Positions 40,867 to 49,601 of a DNA stretch of 64,000 nt are shown one piece after another. A program made the position numbers and the translations under genes. Positions within the stretch are counted from its first letter, which is position 1; the number at the start of each line of letters is the position of its first letter. The notes under the pieces are model-generated. The model was not told the origin of the DNA and made no database searches. It saw nothing but the letters and a program-made list of their open reading frames with translations. The DNA is from Streptomyces bathyalis. Its GTDB lineage: Bacteria; Actinomycetota; Actinomycetes; Streptomycetales; Streptomycetaceae. Location of the stretch: contig NZ_CP048882.1 of the NCBI RefSeq assembly GCF_015910445.1, forward strand, positions 5,949,501 through 6,013,500, read 5' to 3'.

Positions 40867-42590
40867 GCATCCTCAACGAACCCAAGGGTGCCGCCGCGAC
40901 GGCCGAGGCAGCACCGCCCGTACGGCAGAAGACGCCCGGCGCCATGCTGGTCGACTGGGCCACCACGACCGACCACAAGAAGATCGGGACGCTGTACTTC
41001 GTCACGTCCTTCGCCTTCTTCCTCTTCGGCGGCGTGATGGCGCTGTTCATGCGCGCCGAACTCGCCCGGCCCGGCATCCAGGTCATGTCGAGCGAGCAGT
41101 TCAACCAGGCGTTCACCATGCACGGCACGATCATGCTGCTGATGTTCGCCACTCCGCTGTTCGCCGGTTTCGCGAACTGGATCATGCCGCTGCAGATCGG
41201 CTCGCCCGATGTGGCCTTCCCGCGGCTGAACATGCTGGCGTACTGGCTGTACCTCTTCGGTTCGCTCATCGCGGTCGGCGGTTTCCTCACGCCGTCCGGC
41301 GCCGCGGACTTCGGCTGGTTCGCCTACTCGCCGCTCTCGGACGCGGTCCGTTCGCCGGGCATGGGCGCCGATCTGTGGATCATGGGCCTCGCGCTCTCCG
41401 GCTTCGGCACCATCCTCGGTTCCGTCAACTTCATCACCACGATCATCTGCATGCGCGCACCCGGCATGACGATGTTCCGGATGCCGATCTTCACGTGGAA
41501 CGTGCTGCTCACAGGTGTTCTGGTGCTGCTGGCGTTCCCGGTGCTCGCCGCGGCGCTGCTCGCGCTGGAGGCGGACCGCGAGTTCGGGGCGCACATCTTC
41601 GACTCGGCCAACGGCGGGGCGTTGCTGTGGCAACACCTGTTCTGGTTCTTCGGCCATCCCGAGGTGTACATCATCGCGTTGCCGTTCTTCGGCATCATCT
41701 CCGAGGTCATCCCGGTCTTCAGTCGCAAGCCGATGTTCGGGTACATCAGCCTCATCGGTGCCACGATCGCCATCGCGGGCCTCTCGGCGACGGTCTGGGC
41801 GCACCACATGTACGTCACGGGCGGGGTGTTGCTGCCCTTCTTCGCCTTCATGACGTTCCTGATCGCGGTGCCGACGGGCGTGAAGTTCTTCAACTGGATC
41901 GGCACGATGTGGAAGGGCTCACTGTCCTTCGAGACGCCGATGCTCTGGTCGATCGGCTTCCTCGTCACGTTCCTCTTCGGCGGTCTGACCGGCGTCATCC
42001 TGGCCGCGCCGCCGATGGACTTCCACGTCTCCGACTCGTACTTCGTGGTGGCGCACTTCCACTACGTCGTCTTCGGAACGGTCGTCTTCGCGATGTTCGC
42101 CGGATTCCACTTCTGGTGGCCGAAGTTCACCGGGAAGATCCTCGACGAGCGGCTCGGCAAGATCACCTTCTGGACGCTGTTCGTCGGCTTCCACGGCACC
42201 TTCCTCGTCCAGCACTGGCTGGGCGCCGAGGGCATGCCGCGCCGCTACGCCGACTACCTGGCCGCGGACGGTTTCACCGCCCTGAACACCGTCTCGACGA
42301 TCAGCTCCTTCGTGCTGGGGCTGTCGGTCCTGCCGTTCCTCTACAACGTCTGGAAGACGGCCAAGTACGGCAAGAAGGTCGAGACCGACGACCCGTGGGG
42401 CTACGGCCGCTCCCTGGAATGGGCGACGAGCTGCCCGCCCCCGCGGCACAACTTCCTCCAGCTGCCGCGCATCCGTTCCGAGTCGCCGGCGTTCGATCTG
42501 CACTACCCCGAGGTCGCGGCTCTCGACCAGCTCGGCGAGCAGCAGGCAGCCGACCGGACGCTGGTCGGCCGTAAGGAGGACTCGAAGTGA
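40863..42590 (+). CDS. ctaD: Cytochrome c oxidase subunit I
   Basis: A 575-residue, twelve-helix subunit I containing heme a, heme a3 and CuB. Signatures include NQAFTMHGTIMLLMFATPLF (heme a His), FWFFGHPEVYIIALPFFG (CuB His and the cross-linked Tyr region), VWAHHMYVTGG (CuB His pair), FNWIGTMWKGSL and VVAHFHYVVFG (heme ligands). The C-terminal tail is hydrophilic and ends in DQLGEQQAADRTLVGRKED. GTG start overlapping ctaC; the stop overlaps ctaF (ATGA), so the three are co-translated. Confidence 0.98.
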   Translation: MSILNEPKGAAATAEAAPPVRQKTPGAMLVDWATTTDHKKIGTLYFVTSFAFFLFGGVMALFMRAELARPGIQVMSSEQFNQAFTMHGTIMLLMFATPLFAGFANWIMPLQIGSPDVAFPRLNMLAYWLYLFGSLIAVGGFLTPSGAADFGWFAYSPLSDAVRSPGMGADLWIMGLALSGFGTILGSVNFITTIICMRAPGMTMFRMPIFTWNVLLTGVLVLLAFPVLAAALLALEADREFGAHIFDSANGGALLWQHLFWFFGHPEVYIIALPFFGIISEVIPVFSRKPMFGYISLIGATIAIAGLSATVWAHHMYVTGGVLLPFFAFMTFLIAVPTGVKFFNWIGTMWKGSLSFETPMLWSIGFLVTFLFGGLTGVILAAPPMDFHVSDSYFVVAHFHYVVFGTVVFAMFAGFHFWWPKFTGKILDERLGKITFWTLFVGFHGTFLVQHWLGAEGMPRRYADYLAADGFTALNTVSTISSFVLGLSVLPFLYNVWKTAKYGKKVETDDPWGYGRSLEWATSCPPPRHNFLQLPRIRSESPAFDLHYPEVAALDQLGEQQAADRTLVGRKEDSK

Positions 42591-42985
42591 AGATCCAGGG
42601 CAAGATGTTCCTCGGCCTGGCCGTCTTCCTGCTCGCCACGGCGATCGTCTACGGCGCCTGGTCGAAGGAGCCGGTCGGCACGACCGGGCTGTTCCTCGCC
42701 TTCGGTCTGGCGGTCATGATCGGCTACTACCTCGCCTTCACCGCCCGCCGCGTGGACGTCGGCGCGCAGGACAACAAGGAGGCCGAGGTCGCGGACGACG
42801 CCGGCGAGGTCGGGTTCTTCAGCCCGCACAGCTGGCAGCCGCTCGCCCTCGGGCTCGGTGCGGCCTTCGGGTTCCTGGGCGTGGCCTTCGGATGGTGGCT
42901 GGTGTTCGTCTCGGCGCCGCTGCTCTTCGTCGGCCTCTTCGGCTGGGTCTTCGAGTACTACCACGGCGAGAATCGCACTCAGTGA
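42587..42985 (+). CDS. ctaF: Cytochrome c oxidase subunit IV (actinobacterial type)
   Basis: A 132-residue small subunit with four predicted membrane helices (KMFLGLAVFLLATAIVYGAW, TTGLFLAFGLAVMIGYYLAF, ALGLGAAFGFLGVAFGWWLV, APLLFVGLFGWVFEYYHG) and the loop EVGFFSPHSWQP typical of actinobacterial CtaF. It stabilises the oxidase and the bc1-aa3 supercomplex. Coupled to ctaD by a four-base overlap. A large palindromic terminator follows about 50 bases downstream. Confidence 0.95.
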   Translation: MKIQGKMFLGLAVFLLATAIVYGAWSKEPVGTTGLFLAFGLAVMIGYYLAFTARRVDVGAQDNKEAEVADDAGEVGFFSPHSWQPLALGLGAAFGFLGVAFGWWLVFVSAPLLFVGLFGWVFEYYHGENRTQ

Positions 42986-43036
42986 GGCTCCAGGCCGGGC
43001 CTCGCACTCGGTGAGGCTCGCGGCTGAAGCATTCCG

Positions 43037-43080
43037 CAAATGGGTCGGCCCCCGGTGATCACCGGGGGCCGACCCATTTG
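43037..43080. terminator. Perfect 44-base palindromic terminator after ctaF
   Basis: CAAATGGGTCGGCCCCCGGT (43037 onward) and its exact reverse complement ACCGGGGGCCGACCCATTTG flank a central GATC, giving 22 uninterrupted paired bases per arm. It closes the ctaCDF transcript. Confidence 0.9.
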
Positions 43081-43127
43081 CATGCGCCCAAGAGGCCCTG
43101 AATTGTGACAGTTCCTACCTTGGGCCT

Positions 43128-44396
43128 ATGAATCACTCTTCGAACAGGACGAAGCGCCGGCTCTCAGCCGGCTGTGCCCTCACCCTCATACCGATGGCTG
43201 TCGGACTGACCTCGTGCAGTGTCGGCAGCGACGGGAACCCCCTCGCAGGTGCCCCGTACGACGCCAGCAACCAGATTTCCGTCAGCGCGGGCGAGGAGGG
43301 GGCGGTCGTGGACCCCTCCCAGCCCCTCGAGGTGACCGCCACGGGCGACGAAGGACGGATAGCCGACGTCACCGCCGTGGACACCGCGGGACGCTTCCTC
43401 AGCGGCAAGCTCTCCGATGACGGCAAGCGCTGGCGGAGCACGACCGGCCTCGCCGCGGGTGTCCGCTACACCGTCCGCATCAGCACCGAGAACGGCTCCG
43501 GTGAGCAGGGGCGCCGGACGCTGAACTTCCAGACCAAGCCCGCGCACGCGAAGCGGCTCGGCGTGACCTTCGGGCCCGACAGCGGCACCTACGGCGTGGG
43601 CCAGCCCATCACCGCCGAGCTGAGCCACAAGGTCAAGGGCGCCAAGCAGCGCAAGCTCGTCGAAGGCGCGCTCACAGTGAAGTCCTCCCCGCACGTCGAG
43701 GGGGCCTGGCACTGGGTGGACAGCAAGGAGCTCCACTACCGCCCGAAGGAGTACTGGCCCGCGCACTCCACCATCAGTGTCCGCTCCCGCCTGAAGGGCC
43801 TGAAGGTGCGCGAGGGCCTCTACGGGGACACGGCCAAGCCCGTCAAGCTGAAGACCGGCGACCGGGTGGAAGCCCTGGCGGACGCGTCGGGTCTGTCCAT
43901 GAAGTTCAGCAAGAACGGCAAGGTCATCAAGGAGATCCCGATCACCACCGGCAAGGCCGGGTTCGAGACCCGCAACGGCACGAAGGTGATCCTGGGCCGG
44001 GAGTCGTTCGTACGGATGCGGAGCGGCAGCGTCGGCATCGGCGGCGGCGAGTCCTACGACCTGGGCGTCCACTGGGCCTCGCGGCTCACCTGGAGCGGCG
44101 AGTACGTGCACGCCGCCCCGTGGTCCTCCGGCTCGCACGGCGTATCCAACAGCAGCCACGGCTGCACCGGCATGAGCACGGAGAACGCTCAGTGGTTCTT
44201 CGAGAACGTGCGGAACGGCGTCCCCGTCAAGTACGTCAACTCCGACGGGGAGAACATGCCGGCCTTCGGCAACGGCTTCGGCGACTGGAACATGTCCTGG
44301 GCGAAGTGGAAGAAGGGCAGCGCAGTGCTGCGCGGCTCCCACGGCCAGGACTCCGCTTCCGCGACCGGAGTGAACAGGCTGCGCCCGCAGGTCTGA
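43128..44396 (+). CDS. L,D-transpeptidase lipoprotein
   Basis: A 422-residue envelope enzyme. A lipoprotein signal ends at LIPMAVGLTSC (Cys about 30). Two Ig-like domains follow (about 50-150 and 150-255), then the YkuD catalytic domain (about 260-385) with ITTGKAGFETRNGTKVI and the active-site motif SNSSHGCTGMSTENAQWF (Cys about 346, His two residues before), and a C-terminal GDWNMSWAKWKKGS segment. It forms 3-3 cross-links in peptidoglycan, like mycobacterial Ldt enzymes. ATG start a few bases after TACCTT. It is monocistronic and interrupts the two blocks of oxidase genes. Confidence 0.93.
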   Translation: MNHSSNRTKRRLSAGCALTLIPMAVGLTSCSVGSDGNPLAGAPYDASNQISVSAGEEGAVVDPSQPLEVTATGDEGRIADVTAVDTAGRFLSGKLSDDGKRWRSTTGLAAGVRYTVRISTENGSGEQGRRTLNFQTKPAHAKRLGVTFGPDSGTYGVGQPITAELSHKVKGAKQRKLVEGALTVKSSPHVEGAWHWVDSKELHYRPKEYWPAHSTISVRSRLKGLKVREGLYGDTAKPVKLKTGDRVEALADASGLSMKFSKNGKVIKEIPITTGKAGFETRNGTKVILGRESFVRMRSGSVGIGGGESYDLGVHWASRLTWSGEYVHAAPWSSGSHGVSNSSHGCTGMSTENAQWFFENVRNGVPVKYVNSDGENMPAFGNGFGDWNMSWAKWKKGSAVLRGSHGQDSASATGVNRLRPQV

Positions 44397-44456
44397 CCGC
44401 GTCCGGGCCGTCATGGGCCCGGACGACGACCAGCAGGGGGGATCAGGCCGGGGGGA

Positions 44457-44873
44457 TCAGAGAGGCTGTACCTGCGCAGACGCCCCGTCGCTCTCACGGA
44501 GAAGCCCCGCCAGGGCGCCCGCGAGGGCGACAGGGTCGATCGGATGCGAGACGGCGGCCTCCGCGCGGCTCCAGGAGGCCAGCCAGGCGTCCTGCGGGCG
44601 TCCGATGAGCAGCAGCACAGGGGGGCAGTCGAAGATCTCGTCCTTGATCTGCCGGCACACGCCCATGCCGCCCGCCGGTGCCGTCTCCCCGTCGAGCACG
44701 CACACGTCGATACGGTGCTTCTCCAGCGTGGAGAGGACCGCGGGGAGCGTCGCGCACTCCACGTACTCCACGGGCGGCACGTCCGCGGCGGGACGGCGGC
44801 CGGCGGCGAGCCGCACCTGCTCGCGGGTGTCGGTGTTGTCGCTGTAGACCAGCACCGTGGCGGTCGGCTGCAT
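44457..44873 (-). CDS. Orphan receiver-like protein
   Basis: A 138-residue protein with a single response-regulator receiver fold: TATVLVYSDNTDTREQVRLA at the N-terminus, the expected phospho-acceptor Asp in DVCVLDGETAPAGGMGVC (about residue 61), a PPVLLLIGRPQDAW strand and SHPIDPVALAGALAGLLRE where the usual lysine (KP) is replaced by His. It lacks an output domain. The second acidic residue at the N-terminus is also reduced to one Asp. It may be an atypical or non-phosphorylated signalling module. ATG at 44873 has GGAGG close by. No kinase is adjacent. Confidence 0.75.
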   Translation of the reverse strand: MQPTATVLVYSDNTDTREQVRLAAGRRPAADVPPVEYVECATLPAVLSTLEKHRIDVCVLDGETAPAGGMGVCRQIKDEIFDCPPVLLLIGRPQDAWLASWSRAEAAVSHPIDPVALAGALAGLLRESDGASAQVQPL

Positions 44874-45055
44874 CGTTCCTCCGCTGGACGTATCTCGCTC
44901 GTGATCACGTGACGGCAAGGAGCCGCAGCGCGGATGTTACTCCCTCGCCACGCTCCTCAACACCGCTTCGTGTGCCCCGGGGAGAGGCTTGTTTGAGCTG
45001 GACACACTGCCTGGACACACCGAACGGCACCCCGGGAGTAAGGGCCCTATGAGCG

Positions 45056-45072
45056 ACCGACATAATGTCGGT
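45056..45072. promoter_or_regulatory. Palindrome spanning the ctaE start codon
   Basis: ACCGACATAATGTCGGT is a perfect inverted repeat (8+1+8) that contains the ctaE ATG. In RNA it could hide the start codon; in DNA it could be a protein site. No ribosome site lies in the usual position. Confidence 0.45.
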
Positions 45073-45685
45073 CGTGGCGACAGCAACAGCAGTAGAAACC
45101 GGGCACGCGCACCCGTCGGTCAACAGGCCGAACCTCACCAGCGTCGGAACGATCATCTGGCTGAGTTCCGAGTTGATGTTCTTCGCGGCCCTCTTCGCGA
45201 TGTACTTCACCCTGCGGTCCGTGACGGGTGCGGACTTCTGGAAGGAACATGCCGACGCGCTGAACGTGCCCTTCTCGGCGGTGAACACCACGATCCTGGT
45301 GCTCTCTTCGCTCACCTGTCAGCTCGGTGTCTTCGCCGCCGAGCGCGGTGACGTGAAGAAGCTGCGGGGCTGGTTCATCATCACCTTCGTCATGGGTGCG
45401 ATCTTCATCGGCGGCCAGATCTTCGAGTACACGGAGCTGGTGGAGAAGGACGGCATCTCGCTCTCCTCGGATCCCTACGGCTCGGTGTTCTACCTGACCA
45501 CCGGCTTCCACGGGATGCACGTCACGGGTGGTCTGATCGCGTTCCTGCTCCTGCTCGGCAGGACGTACGCGGCCAGGCGCTTCACGCATCAGCAGGCCAC
45601 TGCAGCCATCGTCGTGTCCTACTACTGGCACTTCGTCGATGTCGTCTGGATCGGCCTCTTCGCCACGATCTACCTGATCAAGTAG
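45065..45685 (+). CDS. ctaE: Cytochrome c oxidase subunit III
   Basis: A 206-residue, five-helix subunit III. Typical sequence: NRPNLTSVGTIIWLSSELMF, FFAALFAMYFTLRSVTGADF, SLTCQLGVFAAERGDVKKLR, the conserved Glu in GGQIFEYTELVE, SVFYLTTGFHGMHVTGGLIA and VVSYYWHFVDVVWIGLF. The ATG at 45065 gives the expected N-terminus MSVVATATAV; no good Shine-Dalgarno is seen and the codon lies inside a palindrome. qcrC follows after 93 bases, so ctaE heads the qcr operon, the standard actinobacterial order. Confidence 0.96.
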   Translation: MSVVATATAVETGHAHPSVNRPNLTSVGTIIWLSSELMFFAALFAMYFTLRSVTGADFWKEHADALNVPFSAVNTTILVLSSLTCQLGVFAAERGDVKKLRGWFIITFVMGAIFIGGQIFEYTELVEKDGISLSSDPYGSVFYLTTGFHGMHVTGGLIAFLLLLGRTYAARRFTHQQATAAIVVSYYWHFVDVVWIGLFATIYLIK

Positions 45686-45778
45686 CTGATCGGGCGCCGG
45701 TGCGCGCGAGCGTGCGCCGGGCAGTGACAGACACAAGCACAAGCATCGACGCAGAAGATCCTGACACCGGGGTAATCC

Positions 45779-46591
45779 GTGAAAAAGCTCTCCGCACGAC
45801 GGCGCCATCCGCTGGCGGCGCTCGTCGTTCTCATCTTCGCGCTGGCGGCCACCGGGGGGCTGTACGCCGCGTTCGCTCCCGCAGGTGAAGCGAAGGCCGA
45901 ACAGTCGTCGAGCCAGTCCCTCGCCATCGAGGAGGGCAAGAGGCTCTACGACGTGGGCTGTTCCAGCTGCCACGGAACCGGCGGCCAGGGCACCAGCGAC
46001 GGCCCCAGCCTGGTGGGCGTCGGCTCCGCCGCCGTGGACTTCCAGGTCGGGACCGGCCGGATGCCCGCGCAGCAGCCGGGCGCCCAGGTGCCGAAGAAGA
46101 AGAGGATCTACAGCGAGCACGAGACGGACCAGCTCGCCGCCTACGTCGCCTCGTTGGGCTCCGGTCCGATCAAGCCCACCAAGAGCCAGTACGACCCGAG
46201 CGGCGCCGACATCGCCAACGGTGGTCAGCTCTTCCGTACGAACTGCGCCCAGTGTCACAATTTCACCGGTGAGGGCGGGGCACTCACGCACGGCAAGTAC
46301 GCGCCGGGTCTCAGCGATGTCGACCCCAAGCATGTCTACGAGGCCATGCAGACCGGCCCGCAGAACATGCCTTCCTTCCCGGACAAGGTGTTGCCCCAGC
46401 AGGAGAAGCGGGACATCGCCGCATACCTGAAGACGGTGAACAGCAAGGAGTCCGAAAACCCCGGTGGTTACAAGCTGGGCGGCCTGGGTCCCGTCATCGA
46501 GGGCCTGTTCGCCTGGATCTTCGGCCTCGGCGTCCTCATCCTCGTCGCCATCTGGGTCGCAGCTCGGACCGCAAAGGCCAAGAAGTCATGA
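45779..46591 (+). CDS. qcrC: Di-heme cytochrome c subunit of the bc1 complex
   Basis: A 270-residue cytochrome cc. An N-terminal membrane anchor (PLAALVVLIFALAATGGLYA), then two cytochrome c domains with heme motifs CSSCH (about residues 61-65) and CAQCH (about 156-160), each with a distal Met (GRMPAQQPG and GPQNMPSFPD), and a C-terminal helix (IFGLGVLILVAIWVAA). In actinobacteria the second heme replaces soluble cytochrome c and passes electrons straight to subunit II of the oxidase. GTG start; stop overlaps qcrA (ATGA). Confidence 0.97.
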   Translation: MKKLSARRRHPLAALVVLIFALAATGGLYAAFAPAGEAKAEQSSSQSLAIEEGKRLYDVGCSSCHGTGGQGTSDGPSLVGVGSAAVDFQVGTGRMPAQQPGAQVPKKKRIYSEHETDQLAAYVASLGSGPIKPTKSQYDPSGADIANGGQLFRTNCAQCHNFTGEGGALTHGKYAPGLSDVDPKHVYEAMQTGPQNMPSFPDKVLPQQEKRDIAAYLKTVNSKESENPGGYKLGGLGPVIEGLFAWIFGLGVLILVAIWVAARTAKAKKS

Positions 46592-47655
46592 GCGAGACTG
46601 GATCACACGAGAACGTGTCTGAGAAGAACCTGCCGACCGAGCAGCAGAACGGTCACGGTGCCGTGGCCGTCGCGGACGATCCGTTCGCCGACCCGGGCCT
46701 GCCGCCGCACGAGCCGCGGATCCAGGACATGGACGAGCGCGCCGCCAAGCGCTCCGAGCGCGTCGTGGCCATGCTCTTCACGGCCTCGATGCTGGCCACG
46801 CTCGGCTTCATCGCGAGCTTCGTGCTCATCCCGGTCGACAAGTTCATCTACGTCTGGCCGGCCGGGCGCATCGGTGCGCTGAACTTCGCGCTGGGAATGA
46901 CGCTCGGCGTCGCTCTCTTCTGCATCGGCGCGGGCGCGGTCCACTGGGCGCGCACCCTGATGTCGGACCACGAACTGGTCGACGAGCGGCACGCCGTCTC
47001 CGCCGAGCCGGAGACCCGCGCGAAGGTCATGGAGGACTTCGCGCAGGGCGCCAAGGAGTCCGGCCTCGGGCGCCGTTCGCTCATCCGCAAGACCATGTTC
47101 GGCGCACTGACCCTGGTGCCGCTCTCCGGTGTCGTACTCCTGCGTGACCTCGGGCCGCTGCCGGAGGACAAGCTGGAGCACACGCTGTGGTCCAAGGGCA
47201 AGCTCCTGGTGAACGAGAACACCCAGGAGCCCCTGCGCCCCGAGGACATCACCGTCGGCTCGCTCACCTTCGCCATGCCCGAGGGCCTGGAGGAGGAGGA
47301 CGAGGACTTTCAGCAGCAGATCGCCAAGGCGGCCCTGATGCTCGTCCGGCTCGAGCCCGACGACATCAAGGACAAGCGGGAGTTGGACTGGTCCCACGAG
47401 GGGATCGTCGCCTACTCCAAGATCTGCACCCACGTCGGCTGTCCTGTCAGCCTCTACGAGCAGCAGACGCACCACGTGCTCTGCCCGTGCCACCAGTCGA
47501 CCTTCGACCTGTCGGACGGTGCACGAGTGATCTTCGGCCCGGCGGGCCACGCGCTGCCGCAGCTGAAGATCAGCGTAAACAACGACGGATTCCTCGAAGC
47601 GCAGGGCGACTTCGAAGAACCCGTGGGCCCGGCCTACTGGGAGCGTCGAGCATGA
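46588..47655 (+). CDS. qcrA: Rieske iron-sulfur subunit of the bc1 complex
   Basis: A 355-residue Rieske protein with a long hydrophilic N-terminus and three membrane helices (about residues 60-85, 95-120 and 165-185), the actinobacterial form. The 2Fe-2S ligands are in ICTHVGCPVSLYEQQ (about 279) and LCPCHQSTFDLSDG (about 298), Cys-His in each box. The long region EDITVGSLTFAMPEGLEEED precedes the cluster domain. It is overlapped by qcrC upstream and qcrB downstream with ATGA junctions. Confidence 0.97.
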   Translation: MSETGSHENVSEKNLPTEQQNGHGAVAVADDPFADPGLPPHEPRIQDMDERAAKRSERVVAMLFTASMLATLGFIASFVLIPVDKFIYVWPAGRIGALNFALGMTLGVALFCIGAGAVHWARTLMSDHELVDERHAVSAEPETRAKVMEDFAQGAKESGLGRRSLIRKTMFGALTLVPLSGVVLLRDLGPLPEDKLEHTLWSKGKLLVNENTQEPLRPEDITVGSLTFAMPEGLEEEDEDFQQQIAKAALMLVRLEPDDIKDKRELDWSHEGIVAYSKICTHVGCPVSLYEQQTHHVLCPCHQSTFDLSDGARVIFGPAGHALPQLKISVNNDGFLEAQGDFEEPVGPAYWERRA

Positions 47656-49286
47656 GTACAGCAACCGAGACCACCGCCCCGAAGCGCAAGGCACCCGCCG
47701 GCGAGCGGGTCGCGGACTGGGCCGACGGCCGCCTGGGGATCTACTCCCTGGCCAAGGCCAACATGCGCAAGATCTTCCCGGACCACTGGTCCTTCATGCT
47801 GGGTGAGGTCGCGCTCTACAGCTTCATCATCATCATCCTGACCGGCGTGTATCTGACGCTGTTCTTCCACCCGTCGATGAACGAGGTGGAGTATCACGGC
47901 AGTTACGTGCCGATGCAGGGCGTACGGATGTCGGAGGCGTTCGCCTCCACGCTGGACATCAGCTTCGACGTCCGCGGCGGTCTGCTCGTCCGGCAGATCC
48001 ACCACTGGGCGGCGCTGATCTTCCTCGGCGCGATGTTCGTGCACATGATGCGCGTCTTCTTCACCGGCGCGTTCCGCAAGCCGCGCGAGATCAACTGGCT
48101 GTTCGGCTTCCTGCTGTTCGTGCTGGGCATGTTCACCGGCTTCACCGGCTACTCCCTGCCGGACGACCTGCTCTCGGGCACCGGCGTGAGGTTCATGGAG
48201 GGCGCGATCCTCTCCATGCCGATCGTCGGCACCTACATGTCGATGTTCCTCTTCGGCGGAGAGTTCCCCGGGCACGATTTCGTCGCGCGGTTCTTCTCGG
48301 TCCACGTGCTGCTGCTGCCGGGGATCATGCTGGGCCTGCTCGTGGCGCATCTGATCCTGGTCTTCTATCACAAGCACACGCAGTTCGCCGGTCCCGGCCG
48401 TACGAACAAGAACGTGGTCGGAATGCCGCTGCTGCCGGTCTACATGGCCAAGGCAGGAGGCTTCTTCTTCCTCGTCTTCGGCGTCATCTCCGCCATCTCC
48501 GCGGCCTTCACCGTCAACCCGATCTGGGTGCTCGGCCCGTACAGGCCGGATCAGGTGTCGACCAATGCGCAGCCCGACTGGTACATGGGCTTCTCCGAGG
48601 GGCTGATCCGCATCATGCCCGGCTGGGAGATCCATCTGTGGGGCCACACGCTTGTGATGGGCGTCTTCATCCCGCTGATGGTCTTCCCGCTGGTGCTGGC
48701 GGCGATCGCCGTCTATCCGTTCATCGAGTCGTGGGTGACGGGCGACAAACGCGAGCATCACATCGCCGACCGGCCCCGCAACGCCCCGACACGTACGGCC
48801 TTCGGCGCGGCCTGGATCGCCTGGTACACGGTGATGCTGATCGGCGGCGGCAACGACCTGGTGGCAACGCACTTCGACCTGTCGATCAACTCGATCACAT
48901 GGTTCGTGCGGATCGCCTTCTTCGTGGTGCCGGTGGTCGTCTTCTTCATCACCCGGCGCGCGTGTCTCGGGCTCCAGCGCCGCGACAAGGAGAAGGTGCT
49001 GCACGGTCGCGAGTCCGGCATCATCAAGCGGCTCCCGCACGGCGAGTTCATCGAGGTGCACGAGCAGCTCTCCCAGGAGCAGCTGCACACGCTCACCTCG
49101 CACGAGCAGCACAAGCCGTACGAGGTCGGCCCGGAGACGGACGAGAACGGCGTCCAGCGGAAGGTCGGCCGCGGGCAGAAGCTGCGCGCCCGGCTCTCCA
49201 AGGGCTACTACGGCGAGCAGGCGCAGATCCCCAAGCCGACCGCCGAGGAGTACCAGGAGCTCACGAGCGGCCACGGCCACCACTGA
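47652..49286 (+). CDS. qcrB: Cytochrome b subunit of the bc1 complex
   Basis: A 544-residue cytochrome b with eight to nine helices. Heme b ligands come from QIHHWAALIFLGAMFVHMMR and FFSVHVLLLPGIMLGLLVAH plus HKH nearby. The quinol-oxidation motif is PDWY (NAQPDWYMGFSEGLIR), the actinobacterial form of PEWY. A C-terminal hydrophilic extension of about 120 residues (LPHGEFIEVHEQLSQEQL and beyond) is usual for this phylum. ATG overlaps the qcrA stop. A hairpin terminator follows. This subunit is the target of the Q-site inhibitors known in mycobacteria. Confidence 0.98.
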   Translation: MSTATETTAPKRKAPAGERVADWADGRLGIYSLAKANMRKIFPDHWSFMLGEVALYSFIIIILTGVYLTLFFHPSMNEVEYHGSYVPMQGVRMSEAFASTLDISFDVRGGLLVRQIHHWAALIFLGAMFVHMMRVFFTGAFRKPREINWLFGFLLFVLGMFTGFTGYSLPDDLLSGTGVRFMEGAILSMPIVGTYMSMFLFGGEFPGHDFVARFFSVHVLLLPGIMLGLLVAHLILVFYHKHTQFAGPGRTNKNVVGMPLLPVYMAKAGGFFFLVFGVISAISAAFTVNPIWVLGPYRPDQVSTNAQPDWYMGFSEGLIRIMPGWEIHLWGHTLVMGVFIPLMVFPLVLAAIAVYPFIESWVTGDKREHHIADRPRNAPTRTAFGAAWIAWYTVMLIGGGNDLVATHFDLSINSITWFVRIAFFVVPVVVFFITRRACLGLQRRDKEKVLHGRESGIIKRLPHGEFIEVHEQLSQEQLHTLTSHEQHKPYEVGPETDENGVQRKVGRGQKLRARLSKGYYGEQAQIPKPTAEEYQELTSGHGHH

Positions 49287-49329
49287 GCCTCCAGCGGCGC
49301 CGCCGGGTGCGGGCCGCGCAGCCACGGAC

Positions 49330-49366
49330 GAGGGGCCGGGCTTCCCGAGGGGGAGCCCGGCCCCTC
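49330..49366. terminator. Hairpin terminator after qcrB
   Basis: GAGGGGCCGGGCT (49330-49342) pairs with AGCCCGGCCCCTC (49354-49366); the loop is CCCGAGGGGG-like. It lies about 45 bases beyond the qcrB stop. Confidence 0.8.
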
Positions 49367-49464
49367 GCGCACGTCCGCGTCCGGCTCGACGACCGGTGCC
49401 GCAACGCCGGCCCCGACCCGCGCGCGCCGAACGGAGGTCCTGGCCGGGGACGGGTGCCGCTAGG

Positions 49465-49504
49465 GTGGGGACTGGCCGGGCCCTGATGCCGGGCCGTCCC
49501 CCAC
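49465..49504 (+). promoter_or_regulatory. Hairpin in the trpD upstream region
   Basis: GTGGGGACTGGCCGGG and CCGGGCCGTCCCCCAC form an imperfect stem around CCCTGATG, about 100-135 bases before the trpD start. TAGGGT at its left edge could be a -10. No tryptophan-rich leader peptide accompanies it, so attenuation is not supported. Confidence 0.35.
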
Positions 49505-49601
49505 GCCGTACTCCCGCATGCCGGCCGCCGGTGCACCCGGTGATCCGGGCCGGGCCACGGGTGCGTGGGCCCCAGCCGAATCGATGACCTCAGGAGGGAT
49601 C

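Noticed and set aside
45049..45351. Alternative frame starting ATGAGCGACCGACAT upstream of ctaE
   Set aside because: It overlaps ctaE out of frame and encodes no recognisable protein, whereas ctaE is fully conserved.
49440..49601. Tryptophan attenuator before trpD
   Set aside because: A hairpin is present but no leader peptide with consecutive Trp codons and no alternative pairing arms were found.
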